Below are positions 1 to 7,067 of a DNA stretch of 9,904 nt, piece after piece. The stretch is from Bacteroidota bacterium (GTDB taxonomy: Bacteria > Bacteroidota > Ignavibacteria > Kapaibacteriales > UBA2268), in NCBI GenBank assembly GCA_024280675.1, contig JAJRPT010000037.1:1-9904 (forward strand), given 5' to 3'. Position 1 is the first letter of the stretch, and each line of letters starts with the position of its first letter. The position numbers and the translations under genes were made by a program. A model generated the notes under the pieces. It ran no database searches. It worked only from the letters and a program-made list of their open reading frames with translations, and was not told where the DNA came from.

Positions 1-2
1 CT

Positions 3-131
3 ATTTGGAAGAAGCAGTTTTTAGATAAAGCAGATTCTGTATTTGGTAGTCCAAATCTAAGGGTATCAAGTTCTGATTCAGAGAAGGAGAAAGAGCGTCT
101 TTATGGTAAGATAGGACAGTTACAAGTGGAA
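3..131 (+). pseudogene. IS3-family transposase OrfA, C-terminal remnant
   Basis: Reading from base 3 gives IWKKQFLDKADSVFG, then a charged stretch, then KEKERLYGKIGQLQVE. This is the layout of the end of an IS3-family OrfA: a W-K-x-x-F-L segment after the helix-turn-helix, then the leucine-zipper start LYxKIGQLxVE. OrfA binds the IS ends and is joined to the OrfB integrase by frameshifting. The helix-turn-helix lies outside the window, and no OrfB follows. Recognisable OrfA sequence stops near base 131, where hydrolase-like sequence begins in another frame, although the OrfA frame stays open until TGA at 156-158. The element is therefore broken. Family assignment is by pattern recognition; the breakpoint is approximate. 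Confidence 0.7.
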
Positions 132-403
132 AAGAAATGGCATCTGCAATGGGAATGAGTTTTTTAGAATTTTTAGTTGGTGACGCCTATAATTCTTTAG
201 GTAAAATTAATAAGTTAAAATCAAAAATATTAATTATCCATGGAGATGAAGACGGAGTGGTACCCTATAAAATGGGCAAGAAGATATTTGACAAATACAC
301 TGGTAAAAAGAAAATGATAACTATTGTAGGCGGCACACATAATGGATTACAAGACAAAAACCCAAACTTATACTGGGGAGAAATAGAATTATTTTTACAG
401 TGA
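131..403 (+). pseudogene. alpha/beta hydrolase, C-terminal fragment
   Basis: The frame ending at 403 encodes the last part of an alpha/beta hydrolase of the serine aminopeptidase/Bem46-like type. Counting from the ATG at 137, ILIIHGDEDGVVP (residues 31-43) carries the acid of the triad (D39), and VGGTHNGL (64-71) carries the catalytic histidine (H68). The nucleophile motif GxSxG and the N-terminal two thirds are absent: upstream the frame has stops at 26, 47, 74 and 107, and the neighbouring sequence is transposase. A full protein of this type is usually about 250-300 residues, so this 88-residue piece cannot be an active esterase or peptidase. Residues just before the ATG (GKE) may already belong to the hydrolase. 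The most likely history is truncation by IS-associated rearrangement. Translation from 137 is possible but unproven. Confidence 0.7.
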
Positions 404-438
404 ATTTAATTTTCTAAAAATATTTCCACCACGATATG

Positions 439-481
439 CCTTGTGGATTTGGGCAAACTGTTGCCACTTTTCCACAAAAGG
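439..481 (+). other. imperfect hairpin upstream of pckA promoter
   Basis: TTGTGGA (441-447) pairs with TCCACAA (471-477). Inside, GGCAA (452-456) pairs with TTGCC (461-465) around the loop ACTG. CC (439-440) can pair with GG (480-481) past a two-A bulge. No T-run follows, so it is not a standard intrinsic terminator. The octamer ATTTGGGC occurs at 447-454 and again at 483-490. The hairpin lies before the proposed pckA promoter, so it may belong to the 3' end of the upstream transcript or be a protein-binding site. Its function is unknown. Confidence 0.35.
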
Positions 482-510
482 TATTTGGGCTAATTATTTT
501 TCGTGATTTC

Positions 511-541
511 TTAGACCAGCTCAAAAAAAGTGCTAAATTTG
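511..541 (+). promoter_or_regulatory. Bacteroidota-type promoter for pckA
   Basis: TAAATTTG at 534-541 is a perfect match to the Bacteroidota -7 element TAnnTTTG. A weak -33 candidate, TTAG (511-514), lies 19 nt upstream. The element ends 41 nt before the pckA ATG. The next bases, TAACTT, also follow the element proposed for the E1 gene. The location supports the start at 583 over the in-frame ATG at 436, which lies upstream of this promoter. Confidence 0.5.
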
Positions 542-582
542 TAACTTATATTTCAACACAGAAAATAAAGGTTGTTTTTCTC

Positions 583-2178
583 ATGGCATACAATATCAAA
601 CCAGAGGGGATAAGCCTCGAATATTTGGGCATAAAAGATGCAAACGAATATTGGAACTTGACTCCAGACGAGCTTTCTCAAATCACAGTGGACAAGGGGA
701 TGGGTATTCGGGCGGTAAACGGTGCACTTTCGGTAAATACTGGCAAATTCACAGGTCGCTCTCCCAAAGATCGTTTCATTGTTCGGGATTCTGAGACCGA
801 AGATTCAGTCTGGTGGGGAACTTCTAATATTGAATTTGATAGCGATAAATTCGATAAACTATATGACAAAGTAGTCGCTCATCTCTGCGGGAAAGACGTT
901 TATGTCCGTGACGCTTCGGTTTGTGATCACGACGATTACCGCATGAATTTGCGAGTTGTGACCGAATTTCCTTGGTCATCGCTTTTTGCCCACAATATGT
1001 TTTTGCGACCTTCTGCCGGGGAGCTAAAGACAAACAATCCCGAATGGACAGTTATTTGTGCTCCTTCATTTATGGCCAATCCTGGGAGGGACGGTACACG
1101 TCAATCTAATTTTGCAATACTAAATTTCACAAGGAAAATTGCACTCATTGGAGGAACTGGATACACTGGCGAGATAAAGAAAGGAATCTTCTCAGCCCTC
1201 AATTATATACTGCCACACCAAAGAAATGTACTGTCAATGCACTGCTCTGCCAATATTGGGCTGAGGGGCGATACTTCGCTTTTCTTCGGACTTTCTGGAA
1301 CAGGGAAGACGACTCTTTCGGCCGACCCAAATAGGAAATTAATTGGTGACGATGAGCATGGTTTGTCAGAAAACGCAATATTCAATTTCGAGGGCGGATG
1401 CTACGCCAAAGTGATTGATCTATCAGAAGAAAAAGAGCCAGACATTTTCCGCGCAATCCGCCCTGGTGCATTGCTTGAGAATGTCACATTTGATTCGGAC
1501 GGAAATGTGGAATACGAAAAAAGTGAAATCACAGAAAACACACGTGTGAGCTACCCAATCTACCACATCCAAAACATTGCAATCCCCTCAAATGGTGCCG
1601 AACCAGAGAATATTTTCTTTCTGACAGCAGATGCTTTTGGTGTATTGCCACCAATATCACGACTCACACCTGGGCAAGCTGCATATCATTTCATCTCTGG
1701 ATACACGGCAAAGGTTGCCGGAACAGAAGACGGGATAAATGAGCCAGTGATCGCATTTTCTGCATGCTTTGGTGCTCCTTTCATGTTGCTACATCCAGCA
1801 AAATATGCTGAGATGCTTTCGGCGAAAATGCAAAAGACTGGAGCTAAAGTTTGGCTTGTAAACACTGGTTGGACTGGTGGAGCTTATGGCACTGGTCACC
1901 GCATGAGCTTGCCACTGACTCGTTCTTTGATAACTGCGGCGCTAAATGGTGAGCTTTCCGATGTGGAATATGAAAGCCACCCAGTATTTGGACTTTCGAT
2001 GCCCAAAGAATGCCCGAACGTGCCGACTGAATTGCTCAACCCACGCAACACTTGGTCTGACAAACCCGGCTATGACAAAAAAGCAAACGAGCTAGCAAAC
2101 GCTTTTGTGAATAATTTCAAGAAGTTCGAAGCGGGAGCAAATGAAGAAATTATGAACGGTGCTCCGAAATCTATTTAA
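583..2178 (+). CDS. pckA: phosphoenolpyruvate carboxykinase (ATP)
   Basis: This cytosolic enzyme interconverts oxaloacetate + ATP and PEP + CO2 + ADP. It is the first gluconeogenic step, or an anaplerotic route when run in reverse. The 531-residue product matches the usual length (about 530-540). Visible motifs: TGRSPKDRF (57-65, substrate-binding Arg59), GEIKKGIF (196-203, metal-ligand lysine near K200), H219 before CSANIG, the P-loop GLSGTGKTT (236-244), the second nucleotide/metal motif LIGDDEHG (253-260, D256-D257) and TRVSYPIYHI (320-329, Arg321). These correspond to E. coli K213, H232, K254, D268-D269 and R333. This is the ATP family, not the unrelated GTP type. The ATG at 583 is preferred because MAYNIKPEGISLEYLGI resembles a normal N-terminus, whereas the extension to 436 crosses the promoter. 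A strong terminator follows, so the gene is probably monocistronic. Confidence 0.96.
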   Translation: MAYNIKPEGISLEYLGIKDANEYWNLTPDELSQITVDKGMGIRAVNGALSVNTGKFTGRSPKDRFIVRDSETEDSVWWGTSNIEFDSDKFDKLYDKVVAHLCGKDVYVRDASVCDHDDYRMNLRVVTEFPWSSLFAHNMFLRPSAGELKTNNPEWTVICAPSFMANPGRDGTRQSNFAILNFTRKIALIGGTGYTGEIKKGIFSALNYILPHQRNVLSMHCSANIGLRGDTSLFFGLSGTGKTTLSADPNRKLIGDDEHGLSENAIFNFEGGCYAKVIDLSEEKEPDIFRAIRPGALLENVTFDSDGNVEYEKSEITENTRVSYPIYHIQNIAIPSNGAEPENIFFLTADAFGVLPPISRLTPGQAAYHFISGYTAKVAGTEDGINEPVIAFSACFGAPFMLLHPAKYAEMLSAKMQKTGAKVWLVNTGWTGGAYGTGHRMSLPLTRSLITAALNGELSDVEYESHPVFGLSMPKECPNVPTELLNPRNTWSDKPGYDKKANELANAFVNNFKKFEAGANEEIMNGAPKSI

Positions 2179-2230
2179 TTATTTTGAATGTCCTCTTGTG
2201 GCTTTTAAATTTAAAATCATCAAGAAAATT

Positions 2231-2260
2231 CCTCTACTTTTTATTAAGTAGAGGTTTTTT
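2231..2260 (+). terminator. intrinsic terminator of pckA
   Basis: A perfect 9-bp stem, CCTCTACTT (2231-2239) with AAGTAGAGG (2246-2254), closes a 6-nt loop and is followed directly by six T (2255-2260). It starts 52 nt after the pckA stop codon. This is a textbook rho-independent terminator in the + direction. Confidence 0.9.
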
Positions 2261-2334
2261 ATAACACTTTTTTAATATTAATTAATTTATACTTATTTTG
2301 GTGGATTGTTCTTTTGCAAAAAGTAAACAAATTA

Positions 2335-2405
2335 AAACTCCCGGCCAAACTTATGAGTGGAAGCGGTGCGAAAGTACCGAATCATTTGAGTGTGTCTGGG
2401 AGTTT
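2335..2405 (+). ncRNA. putative structured RNA element upstream of hppA
   Basis: This 71-nt stretch folds into nested helices. AAACTCCC (2335-2342) pairs with GGGAGTTT (2398-2405). AACTT then ATGA (2348-2356) pairs with TCAT and GAGT (2382-2385, 2388-2391) around a TT bulge, with one G-T pair. The tip CGGTGC (2364-2369) pairs with GTACCG (2374-2379), including one G-T pair, and closes a GAAA tetraloop (2370-2373). An asymmetric internal loop (2357-2363 against 2380-2381) sits below the tip. GNRA loops and purine-rich internal loops are typical of selected RNA structure. It lies in the 301-nt gap after the pckA terminator and 74 nt before hppA. I could not match it to a riboswitch class I know; it lacks the fluoride-riboswitch core. 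It could instead be a mobile inverted-repeat element. The pairings are seen; RNA function is inferred. Confidence 0.45.
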
Positions 2406-2434
2406 CTAGTTTCAAACACACGAAGTGTGTCTGG
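2390..2434 (+). repeat. direct repeat GTGTGTCTGG with ACACAC hairpin
   Basis: GTGTGTCTGG occurs at 2390-2399 and 2425-2434. Between them, ACACAC (2416-2421) forms a tight hairpin with GTGTGT (2425-2430) around the loop GAA. The same ACACAC could instead pair with the first GTGTGT (2390-2395), which is part of the closing region of the larger fold. The two pairings exclude each other. The rest of the gap to hppA (2435-2479) is AT-rich with no clear motif. Confidence 0.5.
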
Positions 2435-2479
2435 CGAATAAAGTAAATTAATTGTTAAATTATTAAGTGGGTATTCTAA

Positions 2480-4651
2480 ATGGATGCAATGGTATATCTG
2501 ATACCGGTAGCGGGTGTAATCGCCCTAATCTTCACATTTGTCAAATCCTCATGGGTCCAAAGACAAGATGCGGGGAACGAGAAAATGCAAAATATTGCAA
2601 AATTCATCCAAGATGGAGCGATGGCATTTCTGAGGGCAGAGTACAAAGTCCTCGGCATTTTTGTAATTGCAGTCGCCGTACTTCTGGCGTGGCAGGGATC
2701 TACTCGTGGTGAGGCTTCGTCGTGGCTGGTTGCGGTTTCTTTTGTAATTGGGGCAATGTGTTCGGCACTTGCTGGCTATATTGGAATGAAAGTGGCAACA
2801 AAGGCAAATGTTCGCACGACCAATGCTGCAATTTCTAGTCTTAACAAGGCCTTGGAAGTTGCGTTTACTGGTGGTTCGGTAATGGGCATGGGCGTTGTTG
2901 GTCTTGGAGTCATAGGACTTTCTGGACTATTCTTGATTTACTCAAACATGTTTGGGATGGAGTCCGAAGATGCGGTCAATCGTGTGATTACGATTGTGAC
3001 TGGATTTTCTTTTGGAGCATCTTCGATTGCACTTTTTGCACGTGTTGGAGGAGGAATTTACACAAAAGCAGCAGATGTTGGTGCAGATTTAGTCGGCAAG
3101 GTCGAGGCTGGTATCCCAGAAGATCACCCGCTCAACCCTGCAACTATTGCAGACAATGTTGGAGATAATGTTGGAGATGTTGCCGGCATGGGTGCCGATT
3201 TATTTGAATCATACGTGGGTTCAATTATCGGAACTATGGTTTTGGGTGCTGCATTCTTTTCGGTTTCAGAATTTGCTGGAACTCCAATGGGTGGTCTTTC
3301 GGCAGTAATTCTTCCTTTGGTATTGGCTGCAGTTGGAATAATTATTTCAATCATTGGGACATTTTTTGTAAGAGTAAAAGAAGGCGGTGAGCCACAAACA
3401 GCACTCAATATTGGTGAATTTGGAGCGGCTGGGCTAATGCTCGTTATTACATATTTCATCATCGGATGGATGCTGCCCCAGACTTGGAGCTTCAATGGAA
3501 CTGATTACACTTCAAATGGAACATTCATCGCAACCGTTGCTGGTCTTTTGGCTGGTGTGCTAATTGGAAAAGTGACCGAGCATTATACCGGAACTGGGAC
3601 TGGTCCAGTCCTTTCTATTGTGAAACAATCGGTGACCGGCCCTGCAACAAATATAATTGCTGGGCTGGGCGTTGGGATGATGTCTACGGCTATTCCAATT
3701 CTTTTGATTGCCGCAGCAATTATGGTATCTTACGAATTTTCTGGACTTTATGGGATTGCGATTGCCGCCGTTGGGATGCTTTCGACTACTGGAATTCAAC
3801 TTGCAGTCGATGCTTATGGTCCAATATCTGACAATGCTGGCGGTATTGCCGAGATGGCCGAGCTTCCGGCTGAGGTTCGTAAACGCACTGACAAACTAGA
3901 CGCTGTTGGAAATACAACCGCTGCTATTGGCAAAGGCTTTGCCATTGGTTCGGCAGCACTTACGGCCCTTGCACTCTTTGCTGCATTTATGCAACAGGCT
4001 GATCTTGATACGATAAACATTGCAAATCCTACAGTAATGGCTGGATTATTTGTTGGTGGTATGTTGCCTTTTGTATTTTCTGCACTTTCGATGAATGCGG
4101 TAGGCCGTGCTGCAATGGCAATGATACAGGAAGTTCGTCGTCAATTTGCTGAAATTCCAGCATTGAAGGCGGCACTCAATGTGATGAAAACAAAAGGGCA
4201 CGATAAATCAAAATGGTCAGAGGCCGACAAAGCAATTTATGACGCTGCCGAAGGTGCTGCCGAATATGCTAAATGCGTTGAGATTTCAACCAATGCTTCG
4301 ATTAAAGAAATGATGTTGCCGGGGCTTCTTGCGATTGCTACACCTGTGGCTGTTGGATTTTTGTTTGGAGCTGAAGCTCTTGGTGGCTTGCTTGCTGGAG
4401 TGACTGTGACGGGTGTGCTTATGGCAATTTTCCAATCAAATGCGGGTGGTGCCTGGGACAACGCAAAGAAAATGATTGAAGAAGGCGTTACAATCGACGG
4501 CGTAAGATTTGAAAAAGGAAGCGAGGCTCACAAGGCGGCAGTCACTGGCGATACGGTTGGTGATCCGTTTAAAGATACGTCTGGACCATCGATCAATATT
4601 TTGATTAAGTTGATGTCAGTTGTGGCATTGGTTCTTGCAACGAGCCTATAA
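2480..4651 (+). CDS. hppA: K+-dependent membrane-bound pyrophosphatase (ion pump)
   Basis: This integral membrane pump couples PPi hydrolysis to export of H+ and/or Na+. The product has 723 residues and many hydrophobic segments; the family has about 16 helices. Catalytic motifs are all present: DVGADLVGKVE (199-209), DNVGDNVGDVAGMGADLFE (225-243), DAYGPISDNAGGIAEMAE (444-461), SNAGGAWDNAKK (653-664) and DTVGDPFKDTSGPS (691-704). GNTTAAIGKG (477-486) has Ala at 481, where K+-independent enzymes carry Lys (GNTTKA), so the enzyme should need K+. Glu243 in DLFESYVG is the semi-conserved gate glutamate of Na+- and many H+-pumps, so the exported ion cannot be settled by eye. The ATG at 2480 is used; Met4 (2489) is an alternative. 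Start context (AAGTGGG) is weak. Terminators on both sides suggest a single-gene unit. Confidence 0.96.
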   Translation: MDAMVYLIPVAGVIALIFTFVKSSWVQRQDAGNEKMQNIAKFIQDGAMAFLRAEYKVLGIFVIAVAVLLAWQGSTRGEASSWLVAVSFVIGAMCSALAGYIGMKVATKANVRTTNAAISSLNKALEVAFTGGSVMGMGVVGLGVIGLSGLFLIYSNMFGMESEDAVNRVITIVTGFSFGASSIALFARVGGGIYTKAADVGADLVGKVEAGIPEDHPLNPATIADNVGDNVGDVAGMGADLFESYVGSIIGTMVLGAAFFSVSEFAGTPMGGLSAVILPLVLAAVGIIISIIGTFFVRVKEGGEPQTALNIGEFGAAGLMLVITYFIIGWMLPQTWSFNGTDYTSNGTFIATVAGLLAGVLIGKVTEHYTGTGTGPVLSIVKQSVTGPATNIIAGLGVGMMSTAIPILLIAAAIMVSYEFSGLYGIAIAAVGMLSTTGIQLAVDAYGPISDNAGGIAEMAELPAEVRKRTDKLDAVGNTTAAIGKGFAIGSAALTALALFAAFMQQADLDTINIANPTVMAGLFVGGMLPFVFSALSMNAVGRAAMAMIQEVRRQFAEIPALKAALNVMKTKGHDKSKWSEADKAIYDAAEGAAEYAKCVEISTNASIKEMMLPGLLAIATPVAVGFLFGAEALGGLLAGVTVTGVLMAIFQSNAGGAWDNAKKMIEEGVTIDGVRFEKGSEAHKAAVTGDTVGDPFKDTSGPSINILIKLMSVVALVLATSL

Positions 4652-4678
4652 CTAAATACTAGAAAAATGACATGATTT

Positions 4679-4710
4679 AAAAGCTGATTCAGAAATGGGT
4701 CAGCTTTTTT
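4679..4710 (+). terminator. intrinsic terminator of hppA
   Basis: AAAAGCTGA (4679-4687) pairs with TCAGCTTTT (4700-4708), and the T-run continues to 4710. The inner TTC/GGG can add weak pairs. It lies 27 nt after the hppA stop codon. Confidence 0.85.
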
Positions 4711-4742
4711 GTTATAAACAATTTGTGTAGCTAAATTTAACA

Positions 4743-4769
4743 GGTCACAATTGTGACCCACAATGTGAC
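4743..4769. repeat. overlapping palindromes after hppA
   Basis: GGTCACAATTGTGACC (4743-4758) is a perfect 16-bp palindrome. Overlapping it, ATTGTG (4750-4755) pairs with CACAAT (4759-4764) across ACC, and CACA-A-TGTG (4759-4767) is a further small palindrome. These pairings compete. The 16-mer could be a dimeric repressor site for the E1 promoter 46 nt downstream, or a member of the short-hairpin class seen in other gaps here. Confidence 0.5.
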
Positions 4770-4803
4770 TTTCAACAAAGATTATGATAAACAGTTCACA
4801 GAA

Positions 4804-4834
4804 TTGGGAAATAACTAAAATAGTCGTATTTTTG
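4804..4834 (+). promoter_or_regulatory. Bacteroidota-type promoter for the E1 gene
   Basis: TATTTTTG (4827-4834) is a perfect TAnnTTTG element, with TTG (4804-4806) 20 nt upstream as the -33 candidate. It ends 37 nt before the ATG and is followed by TAACTT, as at pckA. No Shine-Dalgarno sequence is obvious before 4872. Confidence 0.55.
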
Positions 4835-4871
4835 TAACTTTATAAATCTACAATAAAAGAAAGATAAGAAT

Positions 4872-6935
4872 ATGGCTAAGACATTGAATAAAAAAGCTGG
4901 GAAAAGAGGCAGACCCAGAAAAACAAGTGTGAAATTAAATAAAAAAGAACTGTTCTCAGCACTCAGAGTTATGATGACATCTCGTTTTACCGATGATAAA
5001 CATTTGATTTTAGTAAAGCAGGGCAAATCATTTTTCCACATTGGAGTCTCAGGTCACGAGGCAATTCAAACTGCGATTGGTCTTCAACTCCAAGAGCGTG
5101 ATTGGGCATGGGGATATTATCGTGATATGGCTCTTTCTTATGCAAAAGGAATGACTGCCAGAGAATATTTCCTCTCAGCATTTGCCAAAGAGGATTGCCC
5201 AGCAACAGGTGGTCGGCAGATGCCTTGTCATTACGGAAACCCGGCTCATAATATTCCAACGCACTCTTCTCCAACTGGGACCCAGTTTCTTTCGGCAACC
5301 GGGACTGCACTTGCCAATAAGAAAAATGGAACCAATGAAGTAGTTTATACAGCATCGGGCGACGGGACTATTTCTCAAGGTGAGTTCTACGAAGCAGTGA
5401 ATTGGGCAAACAAAGACAGGCTGGGAGTTTTGTTTTGTGTTCAAGATAATAGATGGGCAATTTCGGTAAAACGTGACCAGCAGACGATGGGTGGTGATGC
5501 GTCCGATATGTTTGTGGGCTATGAAAACCTTCTTAGGCTAAGGGTAGATGGAACAGATTATGTCGAGTCATTCAAGATTGTCAAAGAGGCGATAGCCTAC
5601 ATTAGAGCCGGGAAAGGTCCAGTCCTTCTTCATGCGGATACCGAAAGATTACTTCCGCATTCATCAAGTGACGACCAGAGAAAATACAGAGACAAGGCAG
5701 ATCTTGAAAAAGGTGCAAATGAACGTGATCCCTTGAAAAAACTCATCGAACACATATTGTCAAATAAAATTGCAACAGAAAAAGAGATTGATAAATTAAA
5801 AAAGGAAATTAAAACTCAAATCGACGAAGCAGCAGACTGGGCTTGGTCCCAAGCAGATCCCAAAGCTGAGAATGCAACAAAAGAAGTATTTGCCAATCTT
5901 TCCACCCGTGATTTGCCTTATGCCGAATCTGACCCAAGCACTGGTGATAAAATTGTACTCGTCGATGCCATCAATCACGGTTTGCGTGAGGAAATGAGAT
6001 TGAATGAAAAGATTGTTGTTTTTGGAGAAGATGTTGCAGATCCAAAAGGTGGAGTATTCACTGCCACTCGTGGTTTGAGCGATGAGTTTGGCCGGGAGCG
6101 AGTGTTCAATTCGCCACTTGCCGAAGCCTCAATCGCTGGGGTTGCCTTTGGAATGAGCGTTAGCGGGTATAAACCAGTTGTAGAGATACAGTTTGGAGAT
6201 TATATCTGGCCAGCCTTTATGCAATACAAAAATGAGATTGCGACAATGCGTTACCGCTCCAATGGAGGATATTCTTCTGCTGTTGTAACTCGTGTTGCAG
6301 TCGGCGGTTACATCCATGGCGGACTTTGTCATAGCCAAAATATCGAATCCATATTTGCGCACATTCCTGGTATTCTGATTGCCTATCCGTCCAACGCAAT
6401 GGACGCAAAGGGCTTGATTAAGACTGCTTGCAGATTGCAAGATCCTGTGCTTTTTTGCGAGCATAAGGGGATGTATCGACTTCCATTTGCATCGACCATC
6501 GAGCCGGATGAGAATTACCTAGTGCCATTTGGCAAGGCTAGAATTTTCAAAGAAGGTGAGGATGTGACGATAATTACTTACGGAATGGGCGTAAAACTTG
6601 CTGCCGATGCAGTGAAGAAATTAGAAAAAGAAATGAATAAGACTGTTGAAATCATAGACTTACGCACAATAGTCCCTTGGGATAAAGAAGCCGTTGCCGA
6701 GTCTGTGAAGAAAACCGGTCGAGCCTTCATACTGCACGAAGACACGATGACAGTTTCGGTTTCCAGCGAGATTATGGCATTTATCGCATCGGAATGTTTC
6801 ACTGATCTTGACGCGCCGGTTCGCCGTCTGACAGCAAAAGATTCGCACATTCCATATCATCCCAATTATGAGGCAGAAGTGTTGCCGAGTGCGGAGAAAG
6901 TCTACACCGAGCTTGTGAGACTTCTGAATTTCTAA
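4872..6935 (+). CDS. fused 2-oxoacid dehydrogenase E1 (alpha-beta)
   Basis: This thiamine-diphosphate-dependent E1 decarboxylates a 2-oxoacid and passes the acyl group to the lipoyl E2. It probably serves a branched-chain 2-oxoacid or pyruvate complex. The 687-residue chain fuses both subunits. The alpha half (about 25-345) has HIGVSGHEAIQ (56-66), GYYRDMALSYAKGMT (81-95), the ThDP motif GDG (163-165) to DN (192-193) and the phosphorylation-loop-like HSSSDDQRKYR (263-273). A charged linker follows. The beta half (about 359-687) has VFGEDVADPKGG (383-394), NSPLAE with the ThDP-activating Glu418, and a transketolase-C-like end. All key residues are present. The first 20 residues are unusual: KRGRPRK (11-17) is AT-hook-like. 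No E2 or E3 gene is in the window. Fused E1 is common in Bacteroidota. The substrate cannot be fixed from sequence alone. Confidence 0.93.
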   Translation: MAKTLNKKAGKRGRPRKTSVKLNKKELFSALRVMMTSRFTDDKHLILVKQGKSFFHIGVSGHEAIQTAIGLQLQERDWAWGYYRDMALSYAKGMTAREYFLSAFAKEDCPATGGRQMPCHYGNPAHNIPTHSSPTGTQFLSATGTALANKKNGTNEVVYTASGDGTISQGEFYEAVNWANKDRLGVLFCVQDNRWAISVKRDQQTMGGDASDMFVGYENLLRLRVDGTDYVESFKIVKEAIAYIRAGKGPVLLHADTERLLPHSSSDDQRKYRDKADLEKGANERDPLKKLIEHILSNKIATEKEIDKLKKEIKTQIDEAADWAWSQADPKAENATKEVFANLSTRDLPYAESDPSTGDKIVLVDAINHGLREEMRLNEKIVVFGEDVADPKGGVFTATRGLSDEFGRERVFNSPLAEASIAGVAFGMSVSGYKPVVEIQFGDYIWPAFMQYKNEIATMRYRSNGGYSSAVVTRVAVGGYIHGGLCHSQNIESIFAHIPGILIAYPSNAMDAKGLIKTACRLQDPVLFCEHKGMYRLPFASTIEPDENYLVPFGKARIFKEGEDVTIITYGMGVKLAADAVKKLEKEMNKTVEIIDLRTIVPWDKEAVAESVKKTGRAFILHEDTMTVSVSSEIMAFIASECFTDLDAPVRRLTAKDSHIPYHPNYEAEVLPSAEKVYTELVRLLNF

Positions 6936-7037
6936 CCCACGTGTGGGCCACCCACAATGTGGGCAATTATGAGGCAGAAGTGTTGCCGAGTGCGGAGAAA
7001 GTCTACACCGAGCTTGTGAGACTTCTGAATTTCTAAC
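6863..7037 (+). repeat. 74-bp direct duplication of the E1 gene 3' end
   Basis: Bases 6863-6936, covering the last 23 codons, the stop and one more base, are repeated without mismatch at 6964-7037. The period is 101 bp. The 27-bp spacer (6937-6963) consists almost wholly of palindromic sequence. The first copy supplies the working C-terminus and TAA (6933-6935). The second lies beyond the stop and is non-coding. Perfect identity suggests a recent event, active homogenisation or an assembly artefact. Confidence 0.95.
6936..6963. repeat. twin short palindromes in the duplication spacer
   Basis: CCCAC (6936-6940) pairs with GTGGG (6943-6947) around GT. CCCAC (6951-6955) pairs with GTGGG (6959-6963) around AAT. 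Alternatively TGTGGG (6942-6947) pairs with CCCACA (6951-6956) around CCA. No T-run follows, so these are not ordinary terminators. Confidence 0.7.
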
Positions 7038-7067
7038 TAATGCTTGTTAGATTTTTATTTTATTTAA

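Noticed and set aside
436..582. N-terminal extension of pckA to the ATG at 436
   Set aside because: It runs through a hairpin and a perfect promoter element, and its residues do not resemble PEPCK; starting at 583 gives the normal length.
2335..2479. Fluoride (crcB) riboswitch before hppA
   Set aside because: Considered because fluoride inhibits pyrophosphatases, but the conserved GGNGAUGG-type core and its pseudoknot partners are not present.
2467..2712. 81-residue frame overlapping the start of hppA
   Set aside because: It is an out-of-frame shadow of a certain gene with no recognisable protein character.
3124..3495. Antisense frame of 123 residues within hppA
   Set aside because: Opposite-strand frames inside this and the other large genes follow from their codon use and resemble no protein family.
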